Assembly: GCF_001653235.2 (NCBI RefSeq)
Contig: NC_035795.1
Coordinates: 496,001 to 560,000, forward strand
From: Pochonia chlamydosporia 170
Lineage: Eukaryota; Ascomycota; Sordariomycetes; Hypocreales; Clavicipitaceae
DNA: 64,000 bases
Direction of reading: 5' to 3'
The number at the start of each line of letters is the position of its first letter. Position 1 is the stretch's first letter. The position numbers and the translations under genes were made by a program. The notes below the pieces were generated by a model, which saw nothing but the letters and a program-made list of their open reading frames with translations, had not been told where the DNA came from and ran no database searches. Positions 45,965 through 58,800 of the stretch are shown here, piece after piece.

Positions 45965-48900
45965 ATGGATCATGACGACGTCCCCAAGGTGAGGCGCGGA
46001 GACGGCGCATCTGTGGCAAGTGGTCCAGCAGCTCTATACCGCCTGAACTCAAATCAGAGCAGTTCCAGCGTATTCGAAGATGTTGAAATGGCACATGACG
46101 AGGTACCGATATTCTGCTCCAGTAGACATCCTAGCCAGGTGTGGCCGAACTAACCTAACAACTCGCAGCTTTATTCTGGCCCAGTAGCCGAGAGCTTACC
46201 CAGCAGTGTTTCCGCGTTTTCACACCGACGAGCACGTGCCGGTTCAACCGCAAGCTTCACATATTACGAGGAGCCCGATCTGCCGGAAGAGAGTGAAGAG
46301 CCCGAAGCCTTTGCCGACCTCAGCGAAAGTTTCGTCAGGCGGAGCATTAGTGATCTCGGCGACCTCGAGTTTGGCATTGAGGACGAGGAGGACTCAGCAG
46401 ACCGCGAATACCTGGCAACACACGATGATTACATGCTCAGACGCTGCTCCTCGACACAGTCACGCGACTCTGTCCATGCACGCCTTCTTCGAAGAGACAG
46501 TACGGCCACTGCGGCGAGTGCCCGACCCGATGGCAGGAGTAGTCAAAAGGTGTACATGGCGAATGAGGACTTGACTATCGTTGTGGCCGGGTTTCAGACT
46601 AGTACCGCTGGTCTCTTGATCTATATAATTATATGTCTTCTCACCGGCGGAACGGCATTTCTTCTGCTCCGCTGGTTGCCACGATGGTATATTGCCCTCG
46701 TTGGGCGATCTTGTCCACTAAGGAAATGTGACTGGGTTGTTATCGAAAACCAATGGGGGGAACTGGTTGTTATCCACGTTACGGCTAAAGAGTATGGCAG
46801 GCCAGTTTCGTCCGTATTTGGCATACCCGAGAAGCCATTTTTGTATGAGCTGGATGACGACAGTGACCCGCCCATAGACAATCTTCGTTCGCTGGACTAT
46901 CGATATGTGCGACTTTACTTTCATCCGATCAAGGACAGGTTTGTCATGTCCACAGGCTGGAAAGACCCGGAATGGACAGATGCACGTCTTGTTCGATCTG
47001 GGTTGGACAGTGATGATAAATCTACTCGCGAAGTCATATTTGGTGCCAACTTGATAGACATCGAACAGAAATCTACCAGCCAGCTGCTTGTAGACGAGGT
47101 ACCCATGGCATACTGATTTACAAGGAGTGAACAAGACTAACTCCTGGACCAGGTTCTTCATCCATTCTATATATTTCAAATTGCGAGCTTGATTCTGTGG
47201 TCCATGGATTCGTATTACTACTATGCCGCATGTATCTTCATTATGTCCGTGGCGAGCATTTCCGCGACATTACTCGAGACACGAGCTGTAAGTATGGGCG
47301 GAGATTAGGAAGTTGACCGCGGGTCTAACATACTCAGACAATGTTGCGACTTCGGGAAATATCGCGGTTCGAATGCGATGTTCGAGTTCTTCGAAATGGG
47401 TTTTGTATGACATCGCTGAAGTGGCCACATTATGCTGACACAGGAAGGAAACTAACGCAATACCAGGGAAATATGTCTCATCCAGTGACCTTGTCCCCGG
47501 GGACATTTATGAACTGAGCGACCCGAACCTGACACAGCTCCCAAGTGACAGCCTCTTACTCACCGGTGATTGTATCGTCAACGAGAGCATGCTCACAGGT
47601 AAGGAGTCTCCGCCATTGCTGACGCAGGGCGCATCTAACGTGAGCAGGTGAGTCTGTCCCGGTTTCTAAAATCCCTGCCACGGACGACACTTTGCGCACC
47701 ATGGACCTCGCCGCCTCTTCCGTATCCCCTGAGATTGCTCGGCACTTCCTGTACTGCGGTACCAAAATTATTCGGACTAGGCGACCGCAGGAAGACCAAG
47801 ATGGAGATGCCGTAGCTCTAGCTCTTGTTGTGAGAACCGGCTTCAACACAACCAAGGGGGCTCTGGTTCGATCAATGCTCTTTCCAAAGCCTTCAGGCTT
47901 CAAATTTTACCGAGACTCGTTCAGATACATCAGTGTCATGGCTATCATTGCCATGCTGGGGTTTATCGGGTCATTCGTCAATTTTTTGAGGCTTGAACTT
48001 GCATGGCATTTCATCATTGTTCGTGCGCTGGATTTAATCACGATAGTGGTACCGCCTGCTCTTCCGGCAACGTTGACGATCGGCACAAATTTCGCGCTCT
48101 CGCGGCTGAAATCCAAACAAATCTTTTGCATTAGTCCTCAAAGAGTCAATGTGGGAGGTAAAATAGATATAATGTGCTTTGATAAAACTGGTACGTTGAC
48201 AGAGGACGGTCTCGACGTGCTCGGCCTTCGTGTCAGCTTGGGAGACATGAACAAATTTGGTGAGCTCATATCTAGGGCTCCTTTACTTGGAAATAGGGGC
48301 GACGTGTTGAGGAATAAGTCCACTGTTCAAGCCGCGCTTTACACCATGGCAACTTGCCACTCTCTCAGATCAGTTGATGGAGAGCTCGTTGGCGATCCCC
48401 TGGATCAAAAAATGTTTGAATTTACTGGCTGGTCGTTTGAGGAGGGAAGTCAAAGGTCTGCGGAAGTCGATGATGATGAGCAAAGTGGATTGACGCCGTC
48501 CGTTGCACGTCCACCTGACGTATGAGACCTCTTTCAACTTGTAACATGTCCCTGGTACTAACACAACGAGACAAAGAAATCTATCGAGCTGGGAGTATTG
48601 AAATCGTTTGAGTTCGTCTCCCAGCTTCGGCGAGCGAGCGTTATCACACGACATTTTGGCCAGAAAAGCGGAGATATTTTTGTCAAAGGGGCCCCGGAGG
48701 CGATGAAGGAAATATGTCGCCCGGAAAGCTGTAGGTTTAACCATGAGCATTTGTGCCGCAGGGCTGACTCCCAGTAGTTCCTCATGAATATGATGAGTTG
48801 CTCTCGTACTATACACACAAGGGCTATCGAGTGATTGGTTGTGCTACTAGACACCTTCCACGACTCAGTTGGGTCAAGGCACAAAAAATGACTCGATCTG

Positions 48901-50632
48901 AGGTTGAGAGCAATCTTGAGTTTGTGGGATTCATTATATTCGAGAACAAATTGAAGCCTGAAACGGCGGGAGTTTTGAAAGAACTCCTGAGCTCAAATAT
49001 CGGCGCAGTCATGGTAACCGGCGACAATATACTGACAGCCATCAGCGTCGCTCGCGAGTCTGGAATGCTCGATCCACAAGCGCATTGTTTTGTACCACGA
49101 TTTGTGCGAGGTATGTTATCATGTCCCCCGGCATGACCAAAAAGTAAACTGACAAACTCTGATTTCTTTTTATATAGGAGATGCGCGGGACCCTATGGCC
49201 GAGCTGCAATGGGAGAGCATCGACAATAGTCGCTTTTGCCTTGACAAGGCAACCTTGCTGGTGAGTTTCTCCCAAGCTGTGAGAAGTTGACTTGTTCATT
49301 CCTCTGACCTTGTGGCAAAGCCGCTTCCTGCGCCTCCTGAGGAAGATGTTTCTTTAGCATATGATGTCTCCAACTTGCGTAACTATTCATTAGCAGTGAG
49401 CGGGGAGGCTTTCCGTTGGATCGTGGATTACTCGCCCCCGGAAGTTTTACAACGCGTACGTCTTGAACTGCTATTACATATGATTTGAAGCTGACCCGGA
49501 GCATAGATGCTGATCCAAGGGAGAGTATTCGCCAGGATGTCTCCGGATGAAAAGCACGAACTGGTGGAAAAACTTCAGAGTATTGACTATTGCTGTGGCT
49601 TCTGTGGCGACGGGGCCAATGATTGTGGCGCCTTGAAAGCTGCTGATGTAGGCATATCCCTGTCTGAAGCAGAAGCTTCCGTTGCTGCTCCTTTCACTTC
49701 TCGCGTATTTGATATTCGTTGTGTTGTTGAGGTTATCAGGTATGTTATCCATGCCCTATCCAGTGAAACCCACGCCCCCCCCTCTCATCGTTCTCAAATT
49801 CTAACGATGACCAGAGAAGGAAGAGCAGCGCTTGTGACCAGCTTCAGCTGCTTCAAATACATGAGCTTGTATTCCGCCATACAGTTCACTTCCGTCAGCT
49901 TTCTCTATGCCAAGGCATCCAATTTGGGCGACTTTCAATTTCTGTTCATTGATTTGCTACTGATTCTGCCCATCGCTATATTCATGGGCTGGACCGGACC
50001 ATCCCCTACACTCTGTAGAAAGCGGCCGACGGCAGATCTAGTGTCTCGTAAAGTTTTAACGCCGCTGCTGGGTCTCATGGCCATATGCGTGTTTTTCCAA
50101 GGAGCTGCTTTTCTAACTGTGAGAGAGCAGCCGTGGTACAAAGCACCCAAAATTGGGCATGATGAACCGAATATTAAAAACTCTGAGAACACAGCCCTCT
50201 TCTTGTCGTCTTGCTTCGAGTATATCCTGTCGGGGGTTATCTTAAATGCTGGACCGCCTTTTAGGCAGAGCAGCGCCAAGAACTGTAAGACAACCTTGCC
50301 GAGCTCCCAATTTGAGACGTTGGGTATTTGCTGACCATAATTTAGGGCCGTTCGCTCTTACCGTAACTGCAGCATTGATTATCACCCTGTACATGATTAT
50401 TGGCCCTGCTCATTGGATGAAGAAATTAATGGAACTAAGTCATATGGACTGGGATTACAAACTATTTCTCATAATATTGGGGCTAGCCTACTTTGCTTTT
50501 GCTTGGTTCTTTGAGAAATATGTGTCTGGAAGATTAGCAAGAGCAATTGGTAATCTGAGGCAGGGAATCACAGGAAGGACCAAAAATCGCAAGAGGTATA
50601 AAGTAATTCGGGAGGGGATGTGGAAGTACTGA
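45965..50632 (+). CDS. YPK9: P5B-type ATPase, YPK9/ATP13A2 type
   Basis: Thirteen exons: 45965-46102, 46169-47098, 47153-47287, 47338-47404, 47467-47598, 47648-48519, 48577-48730, 48775-49110, 49178-49260, 49321-49455, 49507-49739, 49815-50284 and 50346-50632, about 1323 residues. The N-terminus is acidic and serine-rich (about 200 residues) and is followed by the first hydrophobic spans. The actuator domain has [11 protein letters not shown]. The fourth main span carries [15 protein letters not shown], and PPALP is the P5B signature. The phosphorylated Asp lies in [14 protein letters not shown] (Asp646), the nucleotide domain has FVKGAPEAM, and the hinge is [19 protein letters not shown] (from residue 1028). 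Human ATP13A2 exports polyamines from lysosomes, and yeast Ypk9 is vacuolar and affects metal tolerance. The start is the first ATG after an in-frame stop and is the least certain part. Intron 11 (75 bases) is stop-free. Confidence 0.94.
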
Positions 50633-51263
50633 AAACGGTACGAGGTCATTTGTAGGATACCCAGACAAGAAAGGGCTAATACATTTATGTGGAACATTTG
50701 TCATTTGTTGAAAGCACAATGTAGCACATGGTTTGTGCAGACTTGCACAGTTGATGAATATCATGGACCTGTGTCTGATACACGAGCAACTTTGACCTCA
50801 CATCCTCCAGTCCATACATGTCATTTATTGAGGTGGCATCACGGTGCTTGCATGTGGGTCGACGACTCAGCCTGGGGTGGTGGTGCAGTGGTCGTCATAC
50901 CGCCAGTCTGGTTGGTGCTTCAGGTGTGTCTGAAAGTCCATGACCAAGTTGCTCCGTGTCAATTAGCAAATTCGATCCAATCGTCCCTCCCCAACAACAA
51001 CGTAAGCCTTGGACTGTAAGCAGGATTTGATTGCCGTTGGATGTCTTAAGAAAAGTTGAAAACGATTCCGAATCTCGCCAATCAGAGGCTCACATTACGG
51101 ACTTGACTGGTTTTAGCCCAGCTGCGTTATCGCATGCAACCTCCGCATCGACCTTCGAGAACTGACGCTGCAGTCGTGCTGAGCATTTTGTGACCGAAAC
51201 CAGAGAATTAAAAAACTGAGAAACTCGGGAGTCTGTACAGCTTCGTATCGAAATTATTCAATC
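50633..51263. other. intergenic
   Basis: ATPase 3' flank and promoter of the methyltransferase gene. No gene is supported. Confidence 0.5.
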
Positions 51264-52682
51264 ATGAACTACGGTATGTAGCCGAGCGGCTTTCTCCTTG
51301 CGTCCACATCAACCATACGGCGTTGGAACTAGCCAGCCATGTTGTTACCACTGGGCAAGGCAAGCCCGTTGTCTTCCTAGACAGATATTTTTGATCGTCT
51401 TCTAACTCTTGAGAGGTATTCTCCCCCTTGGCTAGACTGGATTTTGGACGGCGGATACTTGCCCCATGCTGTTATCAGATTTGGCATAAGAAAGCAGCTC
51501 CGCGAGCGACTGGACCTGATACAGAGCAAGTCTCTCAATGATGCTTACGAAGCCAAGATGGCATATATCGAGAAATTGAGATGCCAACCCATGGCTATAG
51601 CCACAGATACAGCAAATAAACAACACTATGAAGTTGGTACAGGTGTTCTTGCTGGTTGCCTAGGACCACGCATGAAATACTCCTGTTGCTTGTATCCCCA
51701 AGGCGACGAAACACTTGCACAAGCAGAGACTGCAATGCTTAGGTCTTACATCGATAAGGCAGACTTGAGAGATGGTATGGACATTCTGGATCTTGGGTAA
51801 GTTTTGACAGAACATGTTATCTTATTCGAGTGATTGGGAGTCAATGTGGGAGTACGATGCTGGCATTGCTGAAGAAAATCGTTCTAATTTGACCCATTTC
51901 AGCTGCGGTTGGGGATCGGGAGCACTATACTTTGCAGAAATGCTGCCAAACTCGAATATTGTCGCCTTCTCAAATTCTAGAACACAGAAGCAGTACATCG
52001 AAAATGAGGCGAATCGTCGAAAGTTGGAGAATGTCAGAGTGATCACTGGCGATGTGGTAGAGTATGAATTCGAACGCGGGAGCTTCGACCGAGTGGTGTC
52101 CATCGAGGTGAGTGGGACTTCACCCTCATATGAGTGCTGGCTAGAGTTCTGAACCGTTCCTAAACCTTTTTAGCTATTCGAGCACATGAAAAATTATGAG
52201 CTACTTATGGCCAAAGTTTCGCGGGCTTTAAAATTCGGCGGAAAGCTGTTTGTTCACATATTCGCGCACCGTACAACACCGTATGATTATGAAGACGGCT
52301 GGATGACGACAAACTTCTTTACGGGCGGAACTATGCCCTCCGCAGATCTGTTGCTCTACTTCCAGAGGGACTTGTGCATCAGACGTCAGTGGTGGGTGAA
52401 TGGGTCACACTATTCCAAGACGTGCGAGGTAGGATCTCAAACAGCTGATTGAAAGCCGAAACGCGCCACTAAATTTACGCATAGGACTGGTTGTCGTCGA
52501 TGATTTCAAATAGAGACCAGATGTGGCCGCACCTTGTTGAGACATACGGGGAACAAGACGCCTTAACTTGGTACAACCGATGGCAAATATTTTACATGGC
52601 TTGCTCAGAGTTGTTTGCGTATGGAGGAGGGGACACTTGGGGAGTTGCGCATTATCTGTTTGAGAAACAAGGGGGTGCTTAG
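51264..52682 (+). CDS. SAM-dependent methyltransferase of the CFA-synthase/coclaurine NMT-like family
   Basis: Exons 51264-51273, 51385-51796, 51903-52107, 52174-52428 and 52485-52682 give 359 residues. The first exon codes only MNY plus one base. The SAM-binding motif I is DILDLGCGWGSGALYFAE, split by intron 2. Motif II-like VRVITGDVVEYEFERGSFDR and VVSIELFEHMKNYELLM follow, then GGKLFVHIFAHRTTPYDYED, TGGTMPSADLLLYFQRDLCI and a C-terminal TWYNRWQIFYMACSELFAY. This is the layout of cyclopropane-fatty-acyl-phospholipid synthase-like enzymes, a family that also includes coclaurine N-methyltransferases and phosphoethanolamine-type relatives. The acceptor (lipid C=C or an amine) cannot be told from the sequence. 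The absence of an N-terminal CFA domain beyond ~90 residues argues for a small-molecule or N-methyltransferase. No membrane span is seen. Confidence 0.9.
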
Positions 52683-52772
52683 AAGCTGTCTGTTTATAAT
52701 AAGATACATGGAGCTAGACGTTCTCTTTTTGCCTGACCAATGCTCCAACTGGTTGCGTCGAACTGGCGGAAT

Positions 52773-53154
52773 TTAGTGATCCCAAGGGTGCTTCCAGCCC
52801 ATCAAAACCGGGCCTATTACTCAGAAGTTAATAAATATTCAGCAGAAATGACAAAGCGACATGTTAGGCGGCCGCAAGGCGGGACTGGTAGGGATTGGCG
52901 ACGGGGGAGGTGTACCATCTCTCTTAGCTCTGTACATCAGCTGTAAAATTATGTGTGTTAGTAAAGGGACGAAAAAGTAGACTCCAAATTCATGAAATTA
53001 TAATGATTGGCGCATGGTGACAGTCGAAATGATGGGCGATTGAGGGTAGCCTGGGCGTATCACTCACCCAAAACCACATTCCAGCACCGAGAGCGGTAGC
53101 TGTCAATCGATAGATAGGCGCTACATGAGGGACGGGGGGTTTTGGAGGACCCAT
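52773..53154 (-). CDS. NADH dehydrogenase (complex I) NDUFB2-like accessory subunit
   Basis: Three small exons (53154-53068, 52940-52916, 52813-52773) give a 50-residue protein. Exon 1 codes MGPPKPPVPHVAPIYRLTAT then ALGAGMWFW, exon 2 LMYRAKRD, and exon 3 GPVLMGWKHPWDH before TAA. One hydrophobic span (about residues 17-33) and the ending GWKHPWDH match fungal proteins I recall as complex I accessory subunits of the B2/AGGG type. It would be a single-pass inner mitochondrial membrane subunit needed for assembly or stability rather than catalysis. Both introns (127 and 102 bases) have proper GTGAGT/GTACAC donors and CAG/TAG acceptors. Reading through exon 2 gives an unrelated Pro-rich tail, so splicing is supported by the conserved C-terminus. 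It converges with the methyltransferase gene, only 90 bases away. Confidence 0.85.
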
Positions 53155-54195
53155 TATGAATTACTTCGAATCGGGAATCGAGTACCGACTTGTAGTATCT
53201 TGAAAAGCGTCGTTTCGTCGTCGCTTCGGAGAGGGAGTGAAGTCGCTCTAGCAAAGTGAAAAAGTCAGCCGACTTCGTGTTGCCGGGGTAATCAATAGGA
53301 GGTGGCAGTTCGGATATAGGATTTGAAGTACCTTGAAAGGGTTAGAGGCGTCAGATGCTCTGCTGTCAATTGTCTGCCTCCGTGTTTTCCAAACCCATTT
53401 GACCACACAGACTTGTTATGGGTTGGTTGGTGTATGAAGGTCGAGTGGACGAGTCAATTCTCACTCGCTTAGTAAGTGTGCATTGCTCAGCTATAATTGG
53501 CCAGCAACCTTGCAGTCTGGAGTGACGGAATGTTGGACCACAAAGGCACCAGTCCCGTTTCGCCTAGCACCAAAAGGTCAGGTTGGTCAGTAGTAGGTGA
53601 GGTACCCGGTACATGTCTTTGCCCAGATGGCACTTGAGCAAGGTGGCAAGCACCAGACTCCAGTTCACCCGCAGCCACCAGACTTCTACGGAGTAAGTTT
53701 CTGATGTGATGATGCCTTGCCAGGCTCCGCCCAGAGCTCACCTCCCTCTGCAGCCAGTTTGCTCAGTTCTTAGTTTTTGTAAGCCTCCTAGTACTCAAAA
53801 TTTATACTTAGCAAGGCGCAGAATCTCCTCTACCGCACCTAGGTAGGTATTTATGTTGCCCCTTGAAAGCCAAATTCAGCGACTGGCGAATTGCACACCC
53901 ACCAAGCTGGTCTGGACACGTTGGCGACCGAGCCTCTGATGACGGACGGCCTGACCTTGTGTCCACGGCGGGGAACTTTTCTTTTCTTATTCACAAGGTT
54001 TCTATGCCAATACTACAACCATACCCTTGACATTCCATCGACGTCATATTGAACTACCTAGGTATATGCTAGGCTGGCCAGTACTGAGCGAGCTAAGTCA
54101 CGCAGCGCGTTGACCCTGTCTCATCGCTGGATAGTCATCCGCCTTAAATACACCCTCTGAATTGCTTGCAGCTATCCCGTGCCCTGGTTGCAGTT
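53155..54195. other. intergenic, divergent promoter
   Basis: Between the complex I subunit (-) and the E2 gene (+). It has CCTAGG-type tracts at 53837-53850 and 54054-54066 and a TACGGAGTA motif at 53688-53696. No gene is supported. Confidence 0.55.
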
Positions 54196-55378
54196 ATGGC
54201 GGCAACGCCGAGTGGCACTCCTCAAGTCGGTTCCAAGTCGCCGACTATTCGAAGAATAAGTAAGTGCCAGGTACCTCGAAAAACTACATAGCCTAGGTCG
54301 TAGCCCGAATATGTGGTACTGTGTCCCTTTCTGGCTGGACATGCTTTATCTCCATGATGTGTTGATGATCTGACAGTCTTGTTCAGTGCGCGAAGCGGCC
54401 GAGATCTCCAGTTCTCCCTCCCCTGACTACACGGCCGAACCTCTGGAGACTGACATATTTGAATGGCATTTCACCTTGCGAGGCCCCCCAAAGTCAGTTT
54501 ACAGCGAGGGCATCTATCACGGTCGAATAGTTCTCCCACCAACATATCCGTTGCGACCACCAAGCTTTCGTTTTACTACTCCAAATGGTCGATTCGAGGC
54601 AAATCGGGAGATTTGCCTCAGTATTAGCGGGCATCACGAGGAGACATGGCAGCCAGCCTGGGGCATTCGAACTGCAATTGTAGCGTACGTTCCCACAATC
54701 CTTAGATGGGTTATTCTCCCCATCGTTGTACGTCATTGATGAGTGTGTTGACGAACTTTTCTCCCAACCAGCCTTCGGAGCTTTATGGAGACTGATGCTC
54801 GCGGACAACTTGGCGGGTTGGACACCACTGAAGAGGTTCGCCGCCGTCTTGCCCGGGAGTCCATGTCGTTTAAATGCTCTACATGTGCCCGATCGAATGG
54901 GGATATCATATCAGAATGCGAGAAACAAGCCGAAATATCAAATTCCGCGACGAAGACCAATGTCCAAATACCATCGGAATTGAGCATGGGTTGGAGAGAT
55001 GAGATGGAGTCTAAAAATCAAGGCAAAGGGCATTCACCTGATCACTCCATAATTCCTCAGGATTCCGATTCAGATCTCGCAGAACTTGCAGAAGGTTTTG
55101 TCAAGACAGCATCTACCAACAGGGAACGTTCTGATCAAGCAGCTTCGTCAACTGTGGGACACACGATCACATCGGCTTCAAACGCAGAAATGCGGATACG
55201 CAGCTCTGTCGGGGCCAGCAGTGGCAGGCCACTGGCTCAGCCCCTGGAACAGCGACAAAGGCAGCTAGACACTGTTGGAACACGAGGTGACGTGGTTCCG
55301 TTGTGGATTGACAGAGCTATCGTCGCTTTAGTAATTGTTCTAGCTGCACTTGTTCTCAAGGTACTATTTGGCATCTGA
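54196..55378 (+). CDS. membrane-anchored ubiquitin-conjugating enzyme E2, UBE2J1/Ubc6 type
   Basis: Exons 54196-54259, 54387-54684 and 54772-55378 give 322 residues. The UBC fold occupies about residues 20-140: IRRIMREAAEI, TDIFEWHFTLRGPP, YHGRIVLPPTYPLRPPSFRF, then TPNGRFEANREICLSISGHH with the active-site Cys98, and TWQPAWGIRTAIVALRSFM. The canonical HPN triad is replaced by TPNGRF, as in the Ubc6/UBE2J family. A polar linker is followed by a C-terminal hydrophobic anchor (AIVALVIVLAALVLKVLFGI), which places the enzyme on the cytosolic face of the ER. It would serve ER-associated degradation with Hrd1- or Doa10-type ligases. ISISGHH context and the long linker look more like UBE2J1 than UBE2J2. 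Confidence 0.94.
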
Positions 55379-55857
55379 CTGTAGCGTTGGCGTTCTCGGA
55401 ATTCCAAATCGGAACTTCTGTGCTACAAGTGCGCAGTGTTCGCGGTTGTCTTATGTGTATGGCTCGAAATGAAGTCATGCCTTTTCTTGTCACAGATCAT
55501 CTTGCCTGGATACATACGCTGCTAGGGTCGGTATGCCTTGTACATTGAATACAATAATTCGGATAAACAGCCTAAGGCTGGCAAGTTCTATACTCTATGG
55601 AGGATGCAAGTCCTTCAGTTTTCCAGCAGCGTATCTATGTGGTTTAATTTTTTTTAAGTTCCCAGCGAAAGACTCTTGGAAATTACTGGCTGCACGCCGA
55701 TTCTCTCTTGAGCCAGTGTATGTGCAAGTGAGGTTATCATCTACGGCAATTATTTCATCTGTGGTGACCATTCTGCCTGGAGTATTTGTTCAATGGTATG
55801 CTCACAGCAATTATAAACAAAAGCATGTTGTTTCCGCCCGACTTCGACACCACTGTT
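55379..55857. other. convergent intergenic spacer
   Basis: Tail-to-tail spacer between the E2 gene and Tfc3. The ORFs here are read-through shadows. Confidence 0.5.
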
Positions 55858-58800
55858 TCACTCTCGTCGAAGCCAGGGCACAACCAGCCACCACCATTCT
55901 CCGACTGCAATTCCTACGCCATCAGCGAAGTCTGTCAGTACTCCAGTCTCTTGACCCCACTGGACAACAAGCTGTGCCTCAAACTCATCCAAAATCGGGT
56001 TCAAAGCAGCGCGGATACCGTCAATATCCATGGATCCACGAGTCGCCAAATTGAAGCAAAATGCGCCCAGTATTTCTGACCATCGTCGATTGTTCGGCGC
56101 GCCAAAAAAATCAACCCATTGAGGTAATTCTGCGTTCGGGTTTCCACAGGGTGGTCCTCGTCTATGAGCTACCTGAAGGACATCAATTTGATCGTTATAG
56201 AGATAATACTCTGCAGGCATGGCCTCCAATTCAAAGTGGTAGTAAGATTTTGGGTATTTCCGGCTTTCATAGTTTCCAGGCTCGAATCCAAAAGGAATGT
56301 TGGGCAGGCTTGTAGCAACCAATTTAATTCTTCCAGATGCATTCAAATTCGTTAGAGCCATCATAGCCCCGTCGCTTAATGTATACGATATTCGCATCCT
56401 TTCATGCTGCCGGAATGAAGCATCCATCTTAATCTTGAACGCTGCGGCGTCGTCAAACTTGGAACTTTGGGCCATTTTGCTGAGTGCAGCGACATAACCT
56501 TCGTTGAGCCGATACGGCCGGCCACCCAGAGGGGGCCTCTTACTTTTGCAAATAATCTTCTGCCTTGTTAAAAGCTCAATGGCTTCTTTGAAGAGCGCCG
56601 ACGTCCTCTGCCTGTTGCCAGGAGAGAGCGTGAAGAACTTGTCTCTAATTTCTCGTGCGGTATACTTCCCATCTCCCATGCTGCACAGTGACTTGACCCA
56701 AGATCTTGCAATGTCTACCTCCTTTGATTGAGAAGCATCGATTGGGGTCTTGGTGTCGCCATCATTTGCAAAGACTCCGGGAACAGCGGTTACCGCTTCA
56801 AATCTTGAGAAAATAGAAGCCTGAGTGTGGAAGAACCGCTCACGCAAATCCTCTCCAGCTGCTTTGGTAGTTTTCAGGTCGAAATGGGCACTTAACACTT
56901 TCTTGGAAGACGGGATCTCGAAGCCTTCTTGGCGCGGTAACTGAAGAGCCCATCGGATCAATCCTGGCCAGTCGTAATCTTCAGGCTGATCAAAATTCAT
57001 CATTGGTATTTCGTTTCGTTCCAATGCAGTGATACACCTCCCTTGGAACGCCCTGGTGAAATTGGCGATGTATGATCCCTGCTGTTTCCTTGCTTTGACC
57101 CAGAACTTCCTCAGGTCCCTAAGTTTCGCAGTTGGAAAAATAATCATGAGCAAGCCCCAGTCGATGGCTTTATCTGATCCACCCATCAATGTTCGGACAG
57201 CAACGAAGGCTGCTATTAAGTCGTCCACTCTATTGAATGGATAACCCTCCGGTTCATCTTCATCCATATCAGCATGGCTGAGTTGCAAGCCGGGGAGAGG
57301 TGTTAAAGCACGGGTAGTAAGGGCCACACGTTTGGCTTTGAACACTGTATTCTCAGGCCGTCGATTGTTAGGAAACTGAATTATGTCAGACTTCGGAACT
57401 TCAGCAAGTTCAAATTCTTCATCGCTTGATGACAGCCAAGCCACATCAGTAGCGATCGCGCCTAGGGAGTCTGATGTCTGAGTAAGTTGTTCATCTTTCG
57501 GCCAACTGAGATCGCGATAACACGCAGAAACCGAAGGAGATGGCTCTCCCAAAAGGTTGATCCAGAGGTTGTGAGGACCGGCTGAGTTACTACAGGATTG
57601 CTTGAAAACAATTTCCCAAGATATCTCAAGTTCGAAACACGCCCGAAGCTTATTTATGAAATTTTGGTGGTTGGTGAAATTATCTCTAAGAACCAAGCCT
57701 TTTGTGCTGTTCAAACTCGCATGTCGTTTTTCAATAGCTTGAACGAATGCTGTCCATTCAAACCACTGGGTATCTGGCATCCATCCGCTCACGGTAAAAC
57801 TGCCGCCAACACGCTCAAAATACTGAGTATCCAAGTATTCCCATGCTCCATTCTGGCCAGAAATAGTTGTGGAACGACAAAACGGCTCTCTATTTCGTGG
57901 ATTTGCAGTCGGGTCAGGCTCTTCAGTGGCGGCTTTTGTAGAAGCTAGGAGGCGTTTAACCGCACGAATAGATACCGGGGACGAAACACGGGGTGCATCC
58001 TGGCCTAGAAACGTGTTTGGCTGGAGGAATTCTACTGTCATTGTTGACGCCGCCTTTGGCAGAGTATGAGGGTAGTCTTGAAACTCTGGGTAGAAGCTGG
58101 ATTCTCCTGTCATCGACGGACGTCTAATGTTTTGTTGCGTTTCGGTGATGTGGAAGCTAAAATCCTCCATGTTCTGCCTTGTGTCAGAGAACCTTTGCCT
58201 CTTCACCCGTTCTCGAGCATCCGACACTTGCTCTTTTTTAGCAGCAACTTGGGCGACATATACAGGAGCATGTAGAACAGCCACCTCCTTAGCAAGCAGC
58301 CTTCGGCCACGTCCTCCCCCTTTAATCTCAGGTGAGCGTGTATCTCTTGCTAGGGTGGGCTGAGCATCGGACCTCTGGGTCGCTTGCGCATTCTTGACTG
58401 TGTCAAGTAGTCGGAGGGATTCTGGAGAGAATGCATCAACGCCAGGTAGAGTGAGCAATTGGCACTTCGCGAATGCTCCAGTGGAATCACGAAAGACATG
58501 CCAATGTTCCATAATGTGTCCGTCCTTGATTAGGCTGGTGACTGCTGCCTGGCACGCGTCTCTGTTGGGAGCCAGAATCTCCGGGTGACGTGCATTCCAT
58601 GTTGCTATTACATGATCCCAGAGCAACTTGCCACCAAGAAGAACACCATGCTGATCGCTAATCATTTTCTTTATTATGTGGCGTATGTCAGGTTGATCAT
58701 CATTGATTTTGCTTCTTTTCCCTTTTGACTTTGATTGAGCCTTTGGACGTCCTCCTCCCTCGGAAGAAGGTCGTGCGTCTCCCGGCAGTCCCTCCGGCGG

